A stretch of DNA of 64,000 nt from CATOSP01 sp965197545. Lineage in GTDB: Bacteria > Chloroflexota > Dehalococcoidia > Lucifugimonadales > UBA3495. The notes below the pieces were generated by a model, which had not been told where the DNA came from, made no database searches, and worked only from the letters and a program-made list of their open reading frames with translations. The translations under genes were made by a program, and so were the position numbers. Below, piece after piece: positions 41,607-50,418 of this stretch (position 1 is the first letter of the stretch; each line of letters opens with the position of its first letter). The DNA lies in contig CBDANJ010000007.1 of assembly GCA_965197545.1 (NCBI GenBank), positions 1,426,001-1,490,000 on the forward strand, read 5' to 3'.

Positions 41607-42872
41607 TTATAGGAGGCCGCCGGGCGGCACTTTTGCTTCGGGATGAGTAGCGGTCAGGAGCTTTCGAAGCTCGATCAGAGCGGTGTTGGACATGCGGCGT
41701 TTGATGGTGACGCGGCGGGGAGGGACGCGCATTTCCATCTGCTTGCCTTCGCCGGGACCGACTATCGACAGGTAGGCCAGGCCAGGGGGTTGGTCTTCCA
41801 CTCGCGCCGGGCCGGCGACCCCGGTGATGCCGATGCCGTAGTCCGCTCCGAGGTTCCCGGCGGCTGCTAGGGCCATGGCGTTGGCCGTCTCCGGGCTGAT
41901 TGCGCCGTGGCGTTCGATAATGTCCGCTGGAACGCCGCTGGCGACCTTCATCTCGTTGGTGTAGGCCACGACGCCACCCTTGTAGTAGCTGGCGCTGTCC
42001 GCTACGTCGGTGATGCAGTTGACCAGGAAGCCGCCGGTGCAGGACTCCATGGTAGCCAGGGTTAGGGAGCGGTTTTTCAGAATCAACCCTACGGCCTGTT
42101 CCGGGGTCTCGTCGTCGTATCCCCAGACGTAGGGGCCGAGGCGGTCCTCGATGCCCTGGGCCACCGGGTTAATCATGGCCCAGGCGGCATTAGTGTCAGC
42201 GGCGCGGGCGATGATACGCAGGTGGATGCCGTCGGCCTTGGAGTAGATGCCCAGGTATGGGTTTTCAAGGCCGAAATATTCGGAGATGATCTCGTCGATG
42301 GCGGATTCGGAGAGACCCATGGTCTTGATGTTGCGAGTGATGGTAACCTCTTCGGTAACCAACTCTCGCAGCCTGGGTTCCACTTCCTCGTCCCAGATGG
42401 GGTGCATCTCGCCCGGAGGTCCGGGCATGGAGACTATGATTCCCCCGTTCTTCTCCGCCCACCATCCGGGAGCGGTGCCGTTGCGGTTGGTGATGAACTT
42501 AGCCGAAGGGATGAGGTGGGCTTGCTTGATGTTGTGGGCCGGCATCGGGGCGCCCCGGGCCTGGAAGTACTTTTCCAGGTCACGCAGCACTTCTTCTTGG
42601 ACCGTGGGTTCTTCTCGGAGCGCCCTGGCAACTCCCTCCCGGGTGAGGTCGTCCTGGGTCGGCCCGAGACCCCCGGTGGTGAAGATGATGTCCGAGCGTT
42701 CCAGACCCCTGGTGAATGCCTCCGCCAGCATGTCCAAGTCGTCTCCCACGATGGATACCCATTGAAGCTGGATACCCAACGCGGGGAGCCTGGAGGCGAT
42801 CCATGAAGCGTTCAGGTCGGTCAACTCGCCCATAAGTAGCTCGGTGCCGACGGACAATATCTCTGCTTTCAA
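41607..42872 (-). CDS. cinA: CinA: competence/damage-inducible protein with NMN deamidase domain
   Basis: A 421-residue two-domain protein. The N-terminal molybdopterin-binding-like domain starts 'MKAEILSVGTELLMGELTDL' and has 'DIIFTTGGLGPTQDDLTRE'. The C-terminal PncC domain shows 'LTLATMESCTGGFLVNCITD' and 'GADYGIGITGVAGPARVEDQ', which deamidates nicotinamide mononucleotide in pyridine nucleotide salvage. Length is that of full CinA. Preceded on its upstream side by a short GC hairpin that probably ends the ABC operon. Confidence 0.94.
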   Translation of the reverse strand: MKAEILSVGTELLMGELTDLNASWIASRLPALGIQLQWVSIVGDDLDMLAEAFTRGLERSDIIFTTGGLGPTQDDLTREGVARALREEPTVQEEVLRDLEKYFQARGAPMPAHNIKQAHLIPSAKFITNRNGTAPGWWAEKNGGIIVSMPGPPGEMHPIWDEEVEPRLRELVTEEVTITRNIKTMGLSESAIDEIISEYFGLENPYLGIYSKADGIHLRIIARAADTNAAWAMINPVAQGIEDRLGPYVWGYDDETPEQAVGLILKNRSLTLATMESCTGGFLVNCITDVADSASYYKGGVVAYTNEMKVASGVPADIIERHGAISPETANAMALAAAGNLGADYGIGITGVAGPARVEDQPPGLAYLSIVGPGEGKQMEMRVPPRRVTIKRRMSNTALIELRKLLTATHPEAKVPPGGLL

Positions 42873-42895
42873 GCGCGTCCCCCTGTTTATCAGAA

Positions 42896-42916
42896 CGCCC
42901 CGAGATCATCGGGGCG
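42896..42916. terminator. Hairpin between DUF4340 gene and cinA
   Basis: CGCCCCGA and TCGGGGCG form a perfect 8-bp stem with a 5-base loop, between the stop at 42965 and the cinA start at 42872. The following T-run is weak. Confidence 0.55.
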
Positions 42917-42964
42917 CAATGCGAATGGATACCTGTAATTTGTGCGTCACGGAGGCCCGGTTTG

Positions 42965-43957
42965 TCAACCCGGAGGCGGGGTGGCCTCTGGCGCCTCTCC
43001 GTAAGGCGGGTCTGCCACCAGGTCGGTGATCATTTTGACGCGGCTGTTGCTCATCGCGTACAGCTTGGAGTCCACATCGCTTTCGACGATGACGTAGCGG
43101 TGGCCGCCGTCGGGGGTGGAGTCACCCACGAAGAACTTCACGTCGGGGCCGGTGGCCTTTCCGAGTCTGACCGAGACTTCGGGAGGGTCCAAGCCGAATT
43201 GGGCTGGGTCTTCGATGGCATCTTCCACAATATCCTCGGCCCTTGGACCGAGGAGGAATTCCAAGATCTCCGGCCAGACCGCTCCATCTACCGGTATCTG
43301 TTGGGGTTCAGGTGCGTCGGGTGGGCCGAGGACGATCCAGGACAGGTCAGCCTTTCGACCGTATTCGTTTGTCTCTTCCCCGTGGGTGACGCTGACGAAG
43401 ACCACATCGTCATCCTCGCCCAAGAGGTAAAGGCGCAGGTATGGAGGTTCCAGAGCCAGCCGGTTGATGACCTGGGCCCAGATGGCAGGGACCGTAAACA
43501 GCCTGGGGTGTCCCACGAGCCTGGTGTACTGGTTTGCGCCGTCCGGCGTAGGGTCGCCCATGTGGAATTCGAAACTCTGTCCCGCGCCGTCCACCACCTT
43601 AACCCGGGACGCCGGAGGGTCCAAACCGTAGGATGCGGGGTTTTCGATTACTTCGGTCAGGGTCCGGTTCACGCGGGGGCCGCTGAGCAGCAAGGGGGTG
43701 CCGGACCATTTGTCGATGAATACCGGGACCGGCGGCTCCTCCTGAATATACCAACGGAAGCTGCCAGGGTTCCTGGTAAAGACCACGTCCTTCCCTTCGT
43801 TGCTGACCTCGATGCGGTACAGATCGTCTTCCGAGATCCGGTACATCCAATCTTCTTCCGGGTCTCTTTCGGTGGAAGCGGTGAGGCGCACGACAAGGAA
43901 GGTGCCTCCGAAGAGGACTAACACGGTGACCAAGAGAATTGATAGCCTTAAGTTCAT
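42965..43957 (-). CDS. DUF4340 domain protein
   Basis: A 330-residue protein with one N-terminal transmembrane helix ('LSILLVTVLVLFGGTFLVV') and an extracytoplasmic region made of repeated DUF4340 units, each with a 'NPASYGLDPPASRVKV' or 'DPAQFGLDPPEVSVRL' turn and an 'FHMGDPTPDG' or 'FFVGDSTPDG' strand. DUF4340 proteins are nearly always encoded after GldG-like ABC components, as here, where it follows by 51 bases. Role unknown, presumably part of the same envelope complex. Confidence 0.88.
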   Translation of the reverse strand: MNLRLSILLVTVLVLFGGTFLVVRLTASTERDPEEDWMYRISEDDLYRIEVSNEGKDVVFTRNPGSFRWYIQEEPPVPVFIDKWSGTPLLLSGPRVNRTLTEVIENPASYGLDPPASRVKVVDGAGQSFEFHMGDPTPDGANQYTRLVGHPRLFTVPAIWAQVINRLALEPPYLRLYLLGEDDDVVFVSVTHGEETNEYGRKADLSWIVLGPPDAPEPQQIPVDGAVWPEILEFLLGPRAEDIVEDAIEDPAQFGLDPPEVSVRLGKATGPDVKFFVGDSTPDGGHRYVIVESDVDSKLYAMSNSRVKMITDLVADPPYGEAPEATPPPG

Positions 43958-44008
43958 GTTTTGTTCTCTAACCTGGCGGCGATTGAAATCTGCCGGACTG
44001 AGGCCGGG

Positions 44009-45946
44009 TTAGCGCCGGACCCACCAGACGAACGCCGCCATCAGTCCCATGATTCCCGGGAGGAACAACCAGGATGTCCATTGGACGAAACGCTCCTCGT
44101 TGAGGTCCAGGTTCAATTCGCGGTAGGTTAGGGACTTGGAGCGGAAGGACACCAGGGCGAAATCACCCAGCAAGTAGTTGGAAGAGTTCAAGAAGAAGTC
44201 CAAGCCGCTGCCCCTGCCAGTGGCCAGGGAGCTGTTGGTCAAAAAGTCCGAGTCTCCGAAGATGATCAGGCTGCCCAACTGGCTTTGGGCTGATGAGGGC
44301 TGGGCCTGCATGCCCAGGGGGACCACGGCCTGCAGGTAGACCACAGGCGAGAATTCCCGCTTTGGATCGGCGTCGTCTTCGTCGCCCTTGACGGGTTCGG
44401 TCCTCTGAATGTCGTCGATCAGGTAGCTCTCAGCCGAGGTCAAAGCTAGGGGAATGAGTATCCGCTGATTGTCGCTCAGTATCTCGAACGCGGTGGCTCC
44501 GGGCATGTAGGTGTCGCCCAGGGATTTACCCTTGGGGGAGGTAATGCCCAGGAGGGCCTGCAAGATAGCCCTCGGGACCTGAGGAATCATCTCCTGGGGC
44601 AGGTCGAGCAGGTTGAAGGCCCGAAGCTTCAGGGTGCGGGGTTGCCCCTTGGGCGAGCGTTCTTCGTCGAGGACGTAACCTGGAAGCGTTACGACGCCCC
44701 AACGCGCCAGGAAGGTCTTGAAAGAGTCGGGTATATCGGGCTCGGCGAGGAAGATCAACCGGCCGCCCTTGTAGTTCACGAACTTGCCCTCATCGTCGAA
44801 TTGGGCGCCGCTGAGGTAATTGTCAAGCGCGGCCTGGTGAGCCTCGGGCAATTCGAACTTTGGCCCGGCGATAACGATCATGGCAGCTTCGGGAAGACAT
44901 TCTTCGGCGGCCACACCTTCCCCGCAGGAACCGTCGGGGACACTGACGTCTTCATCTTCGAGGTCCCACCTGAGACTCAAGACCTTGTAGTTTTCGCCCA
45001 CGAGCCATTGGGTCATGTCCTGGTACCCTTCGTCCAAAGAACTGTTGATGTTGCGTTCGCCGTGGCCCTCAAGGAAGTAGACTGTCTTCTGCTCTTCTCC
45101 CGAAACGATCAAGATACCGCTGACAAGTTCCTGTTCAAACTGGGTGAAGCTCCGTTCCGACGGTTCTATGACGTGAATGATCTCGGTATTTACCCCCTGT
45201 AGCACGACAGCCTGGTTGACGAAGACCGCTGGGGTCTCTCCGAAGTAATCGCGGACAATGTCGGGAGTCAGGTCAGGGTCTTTGAACTCGTAAGAGAATT
45301 TACTGGCGCGGGCGGAGCGGAAGTCGCGGAAGGTTTCCTCGACCCGGGAGCGGCGGATTATCGTATCCAGGTCAGGGCGCCTGCTATCTTTGTAGAAGGC
45401 GATGGCGTGGACCGGCTCTTCGAGGTTTTCCAGGATGTCCTTGGTGCGTTCGGCCAGGCTGAACTGATTGGTTGCGGTCAGGTCCATCCGGCGGTTGTTC
45501 TCGAAGGTGATAAACCCGATGACAAAAATAATTCCCGTAAAAGCGACCAGCATCACGGCCGAGTTTGCGCCATATCGCCCGGTGCGGCTGAAGAATGCGG
45601 CAGCCACCGCACTCAATTGGATCAAGGCCACCAGGGCGATAAAGATGACCCCCATCCCGAGGCAGATGTAGGCGTAGAGCCGCATGGAGCTGACGAAGGC
45701 GAGCAGGATGACACCGAGGGCCAATGCCACGACTCCGGCGACGACCAGGGGAGCGGAGAAGGAGCCGATTCGGTCCAACGTGGGTTCCAGGAAGCTGAAC
45801 AAAGTCCTGGAGAGGACCACTTCTTCGCCCTGCTGAGGCCCGGAATCCTCGGGCTGGTCAGGCGCGGTGGTTCCCCCTTCAGGCTCGTCCGAAGGGCGCC
45901 TGCGCCGCCTCCAGTCACCCAGGCGGCCCGTGCGCTGCTCGCTCAT
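44009..45946 (-). CDS. GldG-like ABC-associated membrane protein
   Basis: A 645-residue protein with a cytoplasmic N-terminus, four hydrophobic segments in the first 170 residues ('VVAGVVALALGVILLAFVSS', 'YICLGMGVIFIALVALIQL', 'VMLVAFTGIIFVIGFITFEN'), a large extracytoplasmic GldG/IFT52-like domain containing 'TVYFLEGHGERNINSSLDEG' and a C-terminal helix ('FLPGIMGLMAAFVWWV'). The family works with ABC-2 type exporters; in Bacteroidetes it is linked to gliding, but gliding is not implied here. It starts one base after the permease gene ends. Confidence 0.88.
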   Translation of the reverse strand: MSEQRTGRLGDWRRRRRPSDEPEGGTTAPDQPEDSGPQQGEEVVLSRTLFSFLEPTLDRIGSFSAPLVVAGVVALALGVILLAFVSSMRLYAYICLGMGVIFIALVALIQLSAVAAAFFSRTGRYGANSAVMLVAFTGIIFVIGFITFENNRRMDLTATNQFSLAERTKDILENLEEPVHAIAFYKDSRRPDLDTIIRRSRVEETFRDFRSARASKFSYEFKDPDLTPDIVRDYFGETPAVFVNQAVVLQGVNTEIIHVIEPSERSFTQFEQELVSGILIVSGEEQKTVYFLEGHGERNINSSLDEGYQDMTQWLVGENYKVLSLRWDLEDEDVSVPDGSCGEGVAAEECLPEAAMIVIAGPKFELPEAHQAALDNYLSGAQFDDEGKFVNYKGGRLIFLAEPDIPDSFKTFLARWGVVTLPGYVLDEERSPKGQPRTLKLRAFNLLDLPQEMIPQVPRAILQALLGITSPKGKSLGDTYMPGATAFEILSDNQRILIPLALTSAESYLIDDIQRTEPVKGDEDDADPKREFSPVVYLQAVVPLGMQAQPSSAQSQLGSLIIFGDSDFLTNSSLATGRGSGLDFFLNSSNYLLGDFALVSFRSKSLTYRELNLDLNEERFVQWTSWLFLPGIMGLMAAFVWWVRR

Positions 45947-45947
45947 G

Positions 45948-46673
45948 CTACCTCCACCTTCGCGATTCGAGAGCGCGTATGGTCAAGAATAGGAAGAAGG
46001 CCGTGACGATCAGATAATAGGCCACGTGTTTGGTATCGATCACCCCCCGGTCGAAGTCGTCGAAATGGCTCTTGATCCCGATTTCCTGCACGACGGCGGC
46101 GGGGAGACCGGTCAATGTCCCGGCGGCGAAATCGGTGAAGTAAAGCACGAGGAGGATGCCCATCGCCACCACTGCGGCGACGATCTGGTTGCTGGTAAGG
46201 GTGGAGGCCAAGATTCCGATGGACAGGGCGGTTGCGCCGTATAGCACCAAGCCGAGGTAACCCGCCCACATCGGGCCGATGTCAGGATCGGCGAATATCA
46301 GGAGAAGGACGACGTAGTAGACGGTTGCGGCAACGGTAACCAGCAGGAATGTCAGGCTGGCCAAGTACTTGCCTACGACGACCTCCCAGTCTCTGACCGG
46401 CGAAGTGAGCAATAGTTCGATGGTGCCTAGCTTTTGCTCCTCCGCCAAGAGCCTCATGGTCAAGGCCGGCGCCATGAGGATGAGGATGATGGTCGCGCCC
46501 TGGAAGAACCCGCTAAGTGAAGCCTCCGGGAAAGGGTTGGCCTGGGTCTGGACAACGTCTCTGGCAAAGAAGACTCCAGTCATCGCCAGGAAGATCAACC
46601 CCACAATGTAGGCGGTGGGGCTGCTGAAATAGATCTGGATCTCTTTCCAAGCCACCGCCTGGACCGTGCGCAT
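45948..46673 (-). CDS. ABC-2 type permease, GldF-like
   Basis: A 241-residue integral membrane protein with six hydrophobic segments. 'VAWKEIQIYFSSPTAYIVGL' is the usual start of GldF/NosY-type permeases and 'RLLAEEQKLGTIELLLTSPV' is the conserved coupling loop to the ATPase. It lies between the ATPase gene (two bases upstream) and the GldG-like gene, so all four genes from 47623 to 42965 form an operon. The transported substrate is unknown. Confidence 0.9.
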   Translation of the reverse strand: MRTVQAVAWKEIQIYFSSPTAYIVGLIFLAMTGVFFARDVVQTQANPFPEASLSGFFQGATIILILMAPALTMRLLAEEQKLGTIELLLTSPVRDWEVVVGKYLASLTFLLVTVAATVYYVVLLLIFADPDIGPMWAGYLGLVLYGATALSIGILASTLTSNQIVAAVVAMGILLVLYFTDFAAGTLTGLPAAVVQEIGIKSHFDDFDRGVIDTKHVAYYLIVTAFFLFLTIRALESRRWR

Positions 46674-46675
46674 TC

Positions 46676-47623
46676 CTAGTTCTCCTCATCGGTGGTGAGC
46701 CGGAGGAATATCTCCTCCAGGGTCATACCCACCGATTGCATGCTAAGCAGACTCCAACCCCTGGCGATCACAGCCCGGGAAATGTCGTCCCGGACCTCGG
46801 CGCCCTGAAGCAGGCGCACCGTATAGACTTCGCGGTTGGCGTGGGAGCGATGCCTGACGCTGGCAACGCCCTCGATTTCCCGTATTGCGGGTGTCACTTC
46901 CTCGGGCGGGCCTCCGATCTCTACTTCCAGCAGGTCTGTCCCCTGGAGGCGTTCGGCAAGGTTGGCGGGGGTGTCCTCGGCGACGATGCGCCCTTCATGG
47001 ATAATCAACACACGTTCGCAGATCATGCTGACTTCAGGGAGGATGTGGCTGCTGAGGACCACCGTCTGTTGATTGCCCAGGTTCTTGATGAGGCTGCGGG
47101 TTTCCACCACCTGGATCGGGTCGATACCGATGGTGGGTTCATCAAGCACGAGAACATCAGGCTCGTGAAGAATGGCCTGGGCGATACCGACTCTCTGCCG
47201 GAAGCCCTTGGACAGCTTCGCTATGAGGGAAGACCGGTAGTCGTCCAAGCGGCAGACGTCGATGACCTCTTCGATGCGCCGCTTGATATTCCGGGAAGGC
47301 ATACCTCTGAGGGTGCCCATGTACTTGAGGTAACTGGTTACGGTCATGTCGGTGTACAGGGGGACGGTCTCAGGAAGATAGCCTACGCGGCGGCGAACCT
47401 CCAAGGACTGCTCCACCACGTCGTAACCGTCGAGGGTGACCTTGCCCCTTGTCGGGGGCATAAAGCCTGTAAGGATACGCATGGTGGTGGTTTTGCCCGC
47501 GCCGTTAGGTCCGAGAAAACCGAGGATTTCGCCGCGGTTCACACCGAAGTTAACGTCCTCGATGGCCGGGTTGGGGCCGTAGTAGTGGGTCAGGCCGGTG
47601 GCCTGGATCATCATCGAATCCAA
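46676..47623 (-). CDS. ABC transporter ATP-binding protein, GldA-like
   Basis: A 315-residue ATPase. Walker A 'GFLGPNGAGKTTTMRILTGF', signature 'LSKGFRQRVGIAQAILHEPD', Walker B 'VLVLDEPTIGIDP' and the H-loop 'VVLSSHILPEV' are complete. The C-terminal extension of about 80 residues ('LLEVEIGGPPEEVTPAIREI') is the DUF4162-like tail common to GldA/CcmA-type exporters. First gene of the operon. Confidence 0.94.
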   Translation of the reverse strand: MDSMMIQATGLTHYYGPNPAIEDVNFGVNRGEILGFLGPNGAGKTTTMRILTGFMPPTRGKVTLDGYDVVEQSLEVRRRVGYLPETVPLYTDMTVTSYLKYMGTLRGMPSRNIKRRIEEVIDVCRLDDYRSSLIAKLSKGFRQRVGIAQAILHEPDVLVLDEPTIGIDPIQVVETRSLIKNLGNQQTVVLSSHILPEVSMICERVLIIHEGRIVAEDTPANLAERLQGTDLLEVEIGGPPEEVTPAIREIEGVASVRHRSHANREVYTVRLLQGAEVRDDISRAVIARGWSLLSMQSVGMTLEEIFLRLTTDEEN

Positions 47624-47775
47624 TGTCCGCCTCTCAGGAGGGTTGCAACGATTAGGCTATTGCGTGAAAATACTTCGGAATCTCCAGAGATGATAGTCTA
47701 TACCCTTGCGCCCTGCCAAGAACAGTTATACGGGCAGGACAAGGGGCGGCTCGTACGTAAGCCATAGGAGGTAGG

Positions 47776-48207
47776 ATGCACCTGGTCATCGACGGGTACC
47801 GAGGCGATTTCGGCAAGATGTGGGATGTTGAACTTGTCCGAACCTTTCTCACCGATTGTCCGGGCACCCTGGGAATGACCCGAATCACTGAGCCACATGT
47901 ACTGGAATATAGCGCTCCCAAGGGTGACGATTCCGGAGTTTCTGGGTTTGTCATAATAGCGGAAAGCCACATTAGCGTCCATACTTTTCCGCACCGCGAT
48001 TACGTGAACATTGACATGTTTTCCTGCCGGGCCTTCGATCACGTGCGCGCTCTGGCCGAGGCGAAGGAGTTGTTTGAGCTGAAGGAAGTCAAGACCTGGC
48101 TGTTGGACCGCGGCCTGGAATGGCTCGACGGCCGTCAAGGGCTGTCTGAAGTCGAGAAGCAACGGACCTCCTTGCAGGCGGGAAATGCGGGACCCCATGC
48201 CGACTGA
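47776..48207 (+). CDS. speD: S-adenosylmethionine decarboxylase proenzyme
   Basis: A 143-residue bacterial-type proenzyme that supplies decarboxylated AdoMet, the aminopropyl donor for spermidine. Autocleavage occurs at E63-S64 in 'IIAESHISVHTFPHRDYVNI', where S64 becomes the pyruvoyl group, and 'DMFSCRAFD' carries the conserved cysteine. GGAGGTAGG precedes the ATG. Its 3' end overlaps speB, so the two polyamine genes are coupled; speA and speE are not in the window. Confidence 0.95.
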   Translation: MHLVIDGYRGDFGKMWDVELVRTFLTDCPGTLGMTRITEPHVLEYSAPKGDDSGVSGFVIIAESHISVHTFPHRDYVNIDMFSCRAFDHVRALAEAKELFELKEVKTWLLDRGLEWLDGRQGLSEVEKQRTSLQAGNAGPHAD

Positions 48208-49102
48208 AAGCGGGGACTCCGGGTGGGTTCCCCGTAATTTCCTTGCCCTCGCCCCACAGGACTCGGACCTGGAAACCGCAAGGGCAGTTTTGATTCCGGT
48301 ACCTTACGATAGCTCGACCTCTTTTCGGTCTGGAGCGAGGGACGGGCCCAACGCGATTATCGACGCTTCATACGGTTTAGAGGATTACGACTGGGAGTTG
48401 GATTCGGATGTTTCCGAGTTGGGCATCCACACCACAGCATCCCTGGAGCCGGACATGGGCGGCCCTGAAGCTATGGCTGCAAGGGTACGTGGCGCTGTTT
48501 CCGCTTACATCCGGGAGGGGAGAGTCGTAGGTGTACTGGGCGGGGAGCATTCTATAACCGCCGGTTCGGTCCTGGCACACCTGGAGGCATACCCGGACCT
48601 GTCGGTTCTGTACGTTGACGCCCATGCGGACATGCGCGACTCGTACATGGGAACTTCCTGGGGGCACGCTTCCGGCGCGCGACGCATCCAAGAGCTTTGC
48701 CCTCTCGTATTAGTGGGTGTGCGCAGCCTGTGCTTGGAAGAGCGTGACTTTCTAAGAGACAATTCCCTACCGACGTTTCCGTGGCCGCTCTCGGACGACG
48801 GGGCAGAATTTCCCAGGAGAATCACCGATCAGCTCGGCCCCACGGTGTACGTTAGCATCGACCTCGACGCCTTCGATCCGTCACTGATGCCAGCGGTGGG
48901 AACCCCGGAACCCGGAGGGTTGGACTGGCGTCAGATGACGACGTTATTGAGGAGTGTGGCTGAGACGAGGAAGATCGTGGGATTCGACGTGTGCGAGCTA
49001 TCTCCAGGTCATGGTCCGGCCGCATGTTCTTACACAGCCGCCAAGTTGGTGTATAAGCTAGTGGCCTACGCGATCAACGGGCCTGTCGGCGGCGATGGGT
49101 AA
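48185..49102 (+). CDS. speB: Agmatinase / ureohydrolase family
   Basis: A 305-residue manganese enzyme of the arginase superfamily, most likely hydrolysing agmatine to putrescine and urea. Metal ligands are in 'GVLGGEHSITAGSV', 'LYVDAHADMRDSYMG' and 'VYVSIDLDAFDPSLMPAVGT'. The start at 48185 overlaps speD by 23 bases; an ATG at 48197 is equally possible. The neighbouring speD supports agmatinase rather than arginase or formiminoglutamase. 'HASGARRIQEL' is the substrate loop. Confidence 0.92.
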   Translation: MRDPMPTESGDSGWVPRNFLALAPQDSDLETARAVLIPVPYDSSTSFRSGARDGPNAIIDASYGLEDYDWELDSDVSELGIHTTASLEPDMGGPEAMAARVRGAVSAYIREGRVVGVLGGEHSITAGSVLAHLEAYPDLSVLYVDAHADMRDSYMGTSWGHASGARRIQELCPLVLVGVRSLCLEERDFLRDNSLPTFPWPLSDDGAEFPRRITDQLGPTVYVSIDLDAFDPSLMPAVGTPEPGGLDWRQMTTLLRSVAETRKIVGFDVCELSPGHGPAACSYTAAKLVYKLVAYAINGPVGGDG

Positions 49103-49180
49103 ACCGTCTCGTCCGGCGGTCTGAGATCCGGGATTGCAAGTCTTGTAATTGAAGGCCCTCCGGGCCCGGGTGCTGCTCGA

Positions 49181-50320
49181 ATGGGACCAGCCATCCGCCT
49201 GATCAAATTATTCGGTATCCCAATAGAGATCAACTTTAGCTGGATCTTCGTCTTCCTGTTGGTCATCTACATGTTGGGAGACCAATTTGGTGATTTCTAC
49301 CCCACCTGGTCCACAGTCCACCGGTGGGCGCTGGCGGTGGGGATCGCCCTGCTATTTTTCCTATCGGTCCTGGCCCACGAGCTGTCCCACAGCCTATTGG
49401 CGGTTAAGAAGGGGATACCGGTAAACCGAATCACCCTTTTCCTCTTCGGCGGGGTATCCCAGCTCTCCCACGAGGCCAGGCGGCCCATGACCGAGTTTGC
49501 TGTGACTGTGGTGGGGCCGGTGAGCAGCATGTTGCTCGCGCTAGTGATCTTCGCGTTTTGGTGGGCGTTTCGAGATATCAGCCCGTCCTTGGAAATCACG
49601 CTGCGGCTTCTGATGGGAGTCAATCTGATGCTGGGAGTATTCAATTTGCTGCCGGGGTTTCCCCTGGACGGCGGCAGGATACTAAGGGCGGCGGCTTGGG
49701 GCATTTCGGGCAACTACTGGCTGGCGACGCGGATCGCCGCCCGGGTAGGCCAGGGAATCGGCGGGCTGATGGTGATTGGCGGCGGGGCCCTGGCGTTCCT
49801 GGATTTCAGACAATTCGGGGTTTTCGGAATTTGGATGTCATTGATAGGGGCGTTTCTCTTGGTGGCCGCTACCACGTCCTACCGCCAGGAGAAGGCGAGG
49901 GAGGGGTTGAAGACCTACCGTGTGGCGGACGTAATGACCCACGAATGGGGGATCTTGCCCGTAGAGACCTCGATGGATTCTCCCCTGGTGGGGCAAGGGC
50001 TGGCCCGTCATAACGACTTGGTCATGGTCTCCAGCGATGGCCAGGTGGTGGGCCTCCTGACGCGCAGGCTCATGGCGGGTGCGCCGAGAGGACCGGGACC
50101 TGCGACTGCACTATCCCTTATCATGCAGCCGCTGCGGAACACACCCTGGCTAGCGCCGGACGATACGATTTCTGACGCGATGGACCGGGTGCAGAATGGC
50201 AGGCAGGAGAGATTTCCCGTGTGGCGGGACGGGGAGTTACTCGGGCTTGTGGGGCGGGAAGAGATACTGAGGTTCACCCGCAACGTACTTGGACAAGGGA
50301 CGTATCAGCGGAAATCGTAG
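49181..50320 (+). CDS. Site-2 protease family metalloprotease with CBS domains
   Basis: A 379-residue M50 peptidase. 'FFLSVLAHELSHSLLAVKKG' has the HExxH zinc motif and 'LPGFPLDGGRILRAAAWG' the third ligand. About six transmembrane segments occupy the first 230 residues. The remaining 130 residues are two CBS-like units ('YRVADVMTHEWGILPVETSM' and 'TISDAMDRVQNGRQERFPVW'), placing it with the Rip3/SpoIVFB-like group with cytosolic nucleotide sensing. The CBS first half is divergent. It would cut transmembrane regulators such as anti-sigma factors; the target is unknown. Confidence 0.92.
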   Translation: MGPAIRLIKLFGIPIEINFSWIFVFLLVIYMLGDQFGDFYPTWSTVHRWALAVGIALLFFLSVLAHELSHSLLAVKKGIPVNRITLFLFGGVSQLSHEARRPMTEFAVTVVGPVSSMLLALVIFAFWWAFRDISPSLEITLRLLMGVNLMLGVFNLLPGFPLDGGRILRAAAWGISGNYWLATRIAARVGQGIGGLMVIGGGALAFLDFRQFGVFGIWMSLIGAFLLVAATTSYRQEKAREGLKTYRVADVMTHEWGILPVETSMDSPLVGQGLARHNDLVMVSSDGQVVGLLTRRLMAGAPRGPGPATALSLIMQPLRNTPWLAPDDTISDAMDRVQNGRQERFPVWRDGELLGLVGREEILRFTRNVLGQGTYQRKS

Positions 50321-50418
50321 GGGCTATGCTAAAATAGCAACGACGCCGGGCATTTGAAACCGCGCCGGGCATTACAAACGGCGATTTGTTTGACTGCAAA
50401 TGGGCTCTGAGGTCATAT

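Noticed and set aside
50345..50380. Direct repeat of CGCCGGGCATT before the cysteine desulfurase gene
   Set aside because: Only two copies of 11 bases with no palindromic structure; too short to call an operator.
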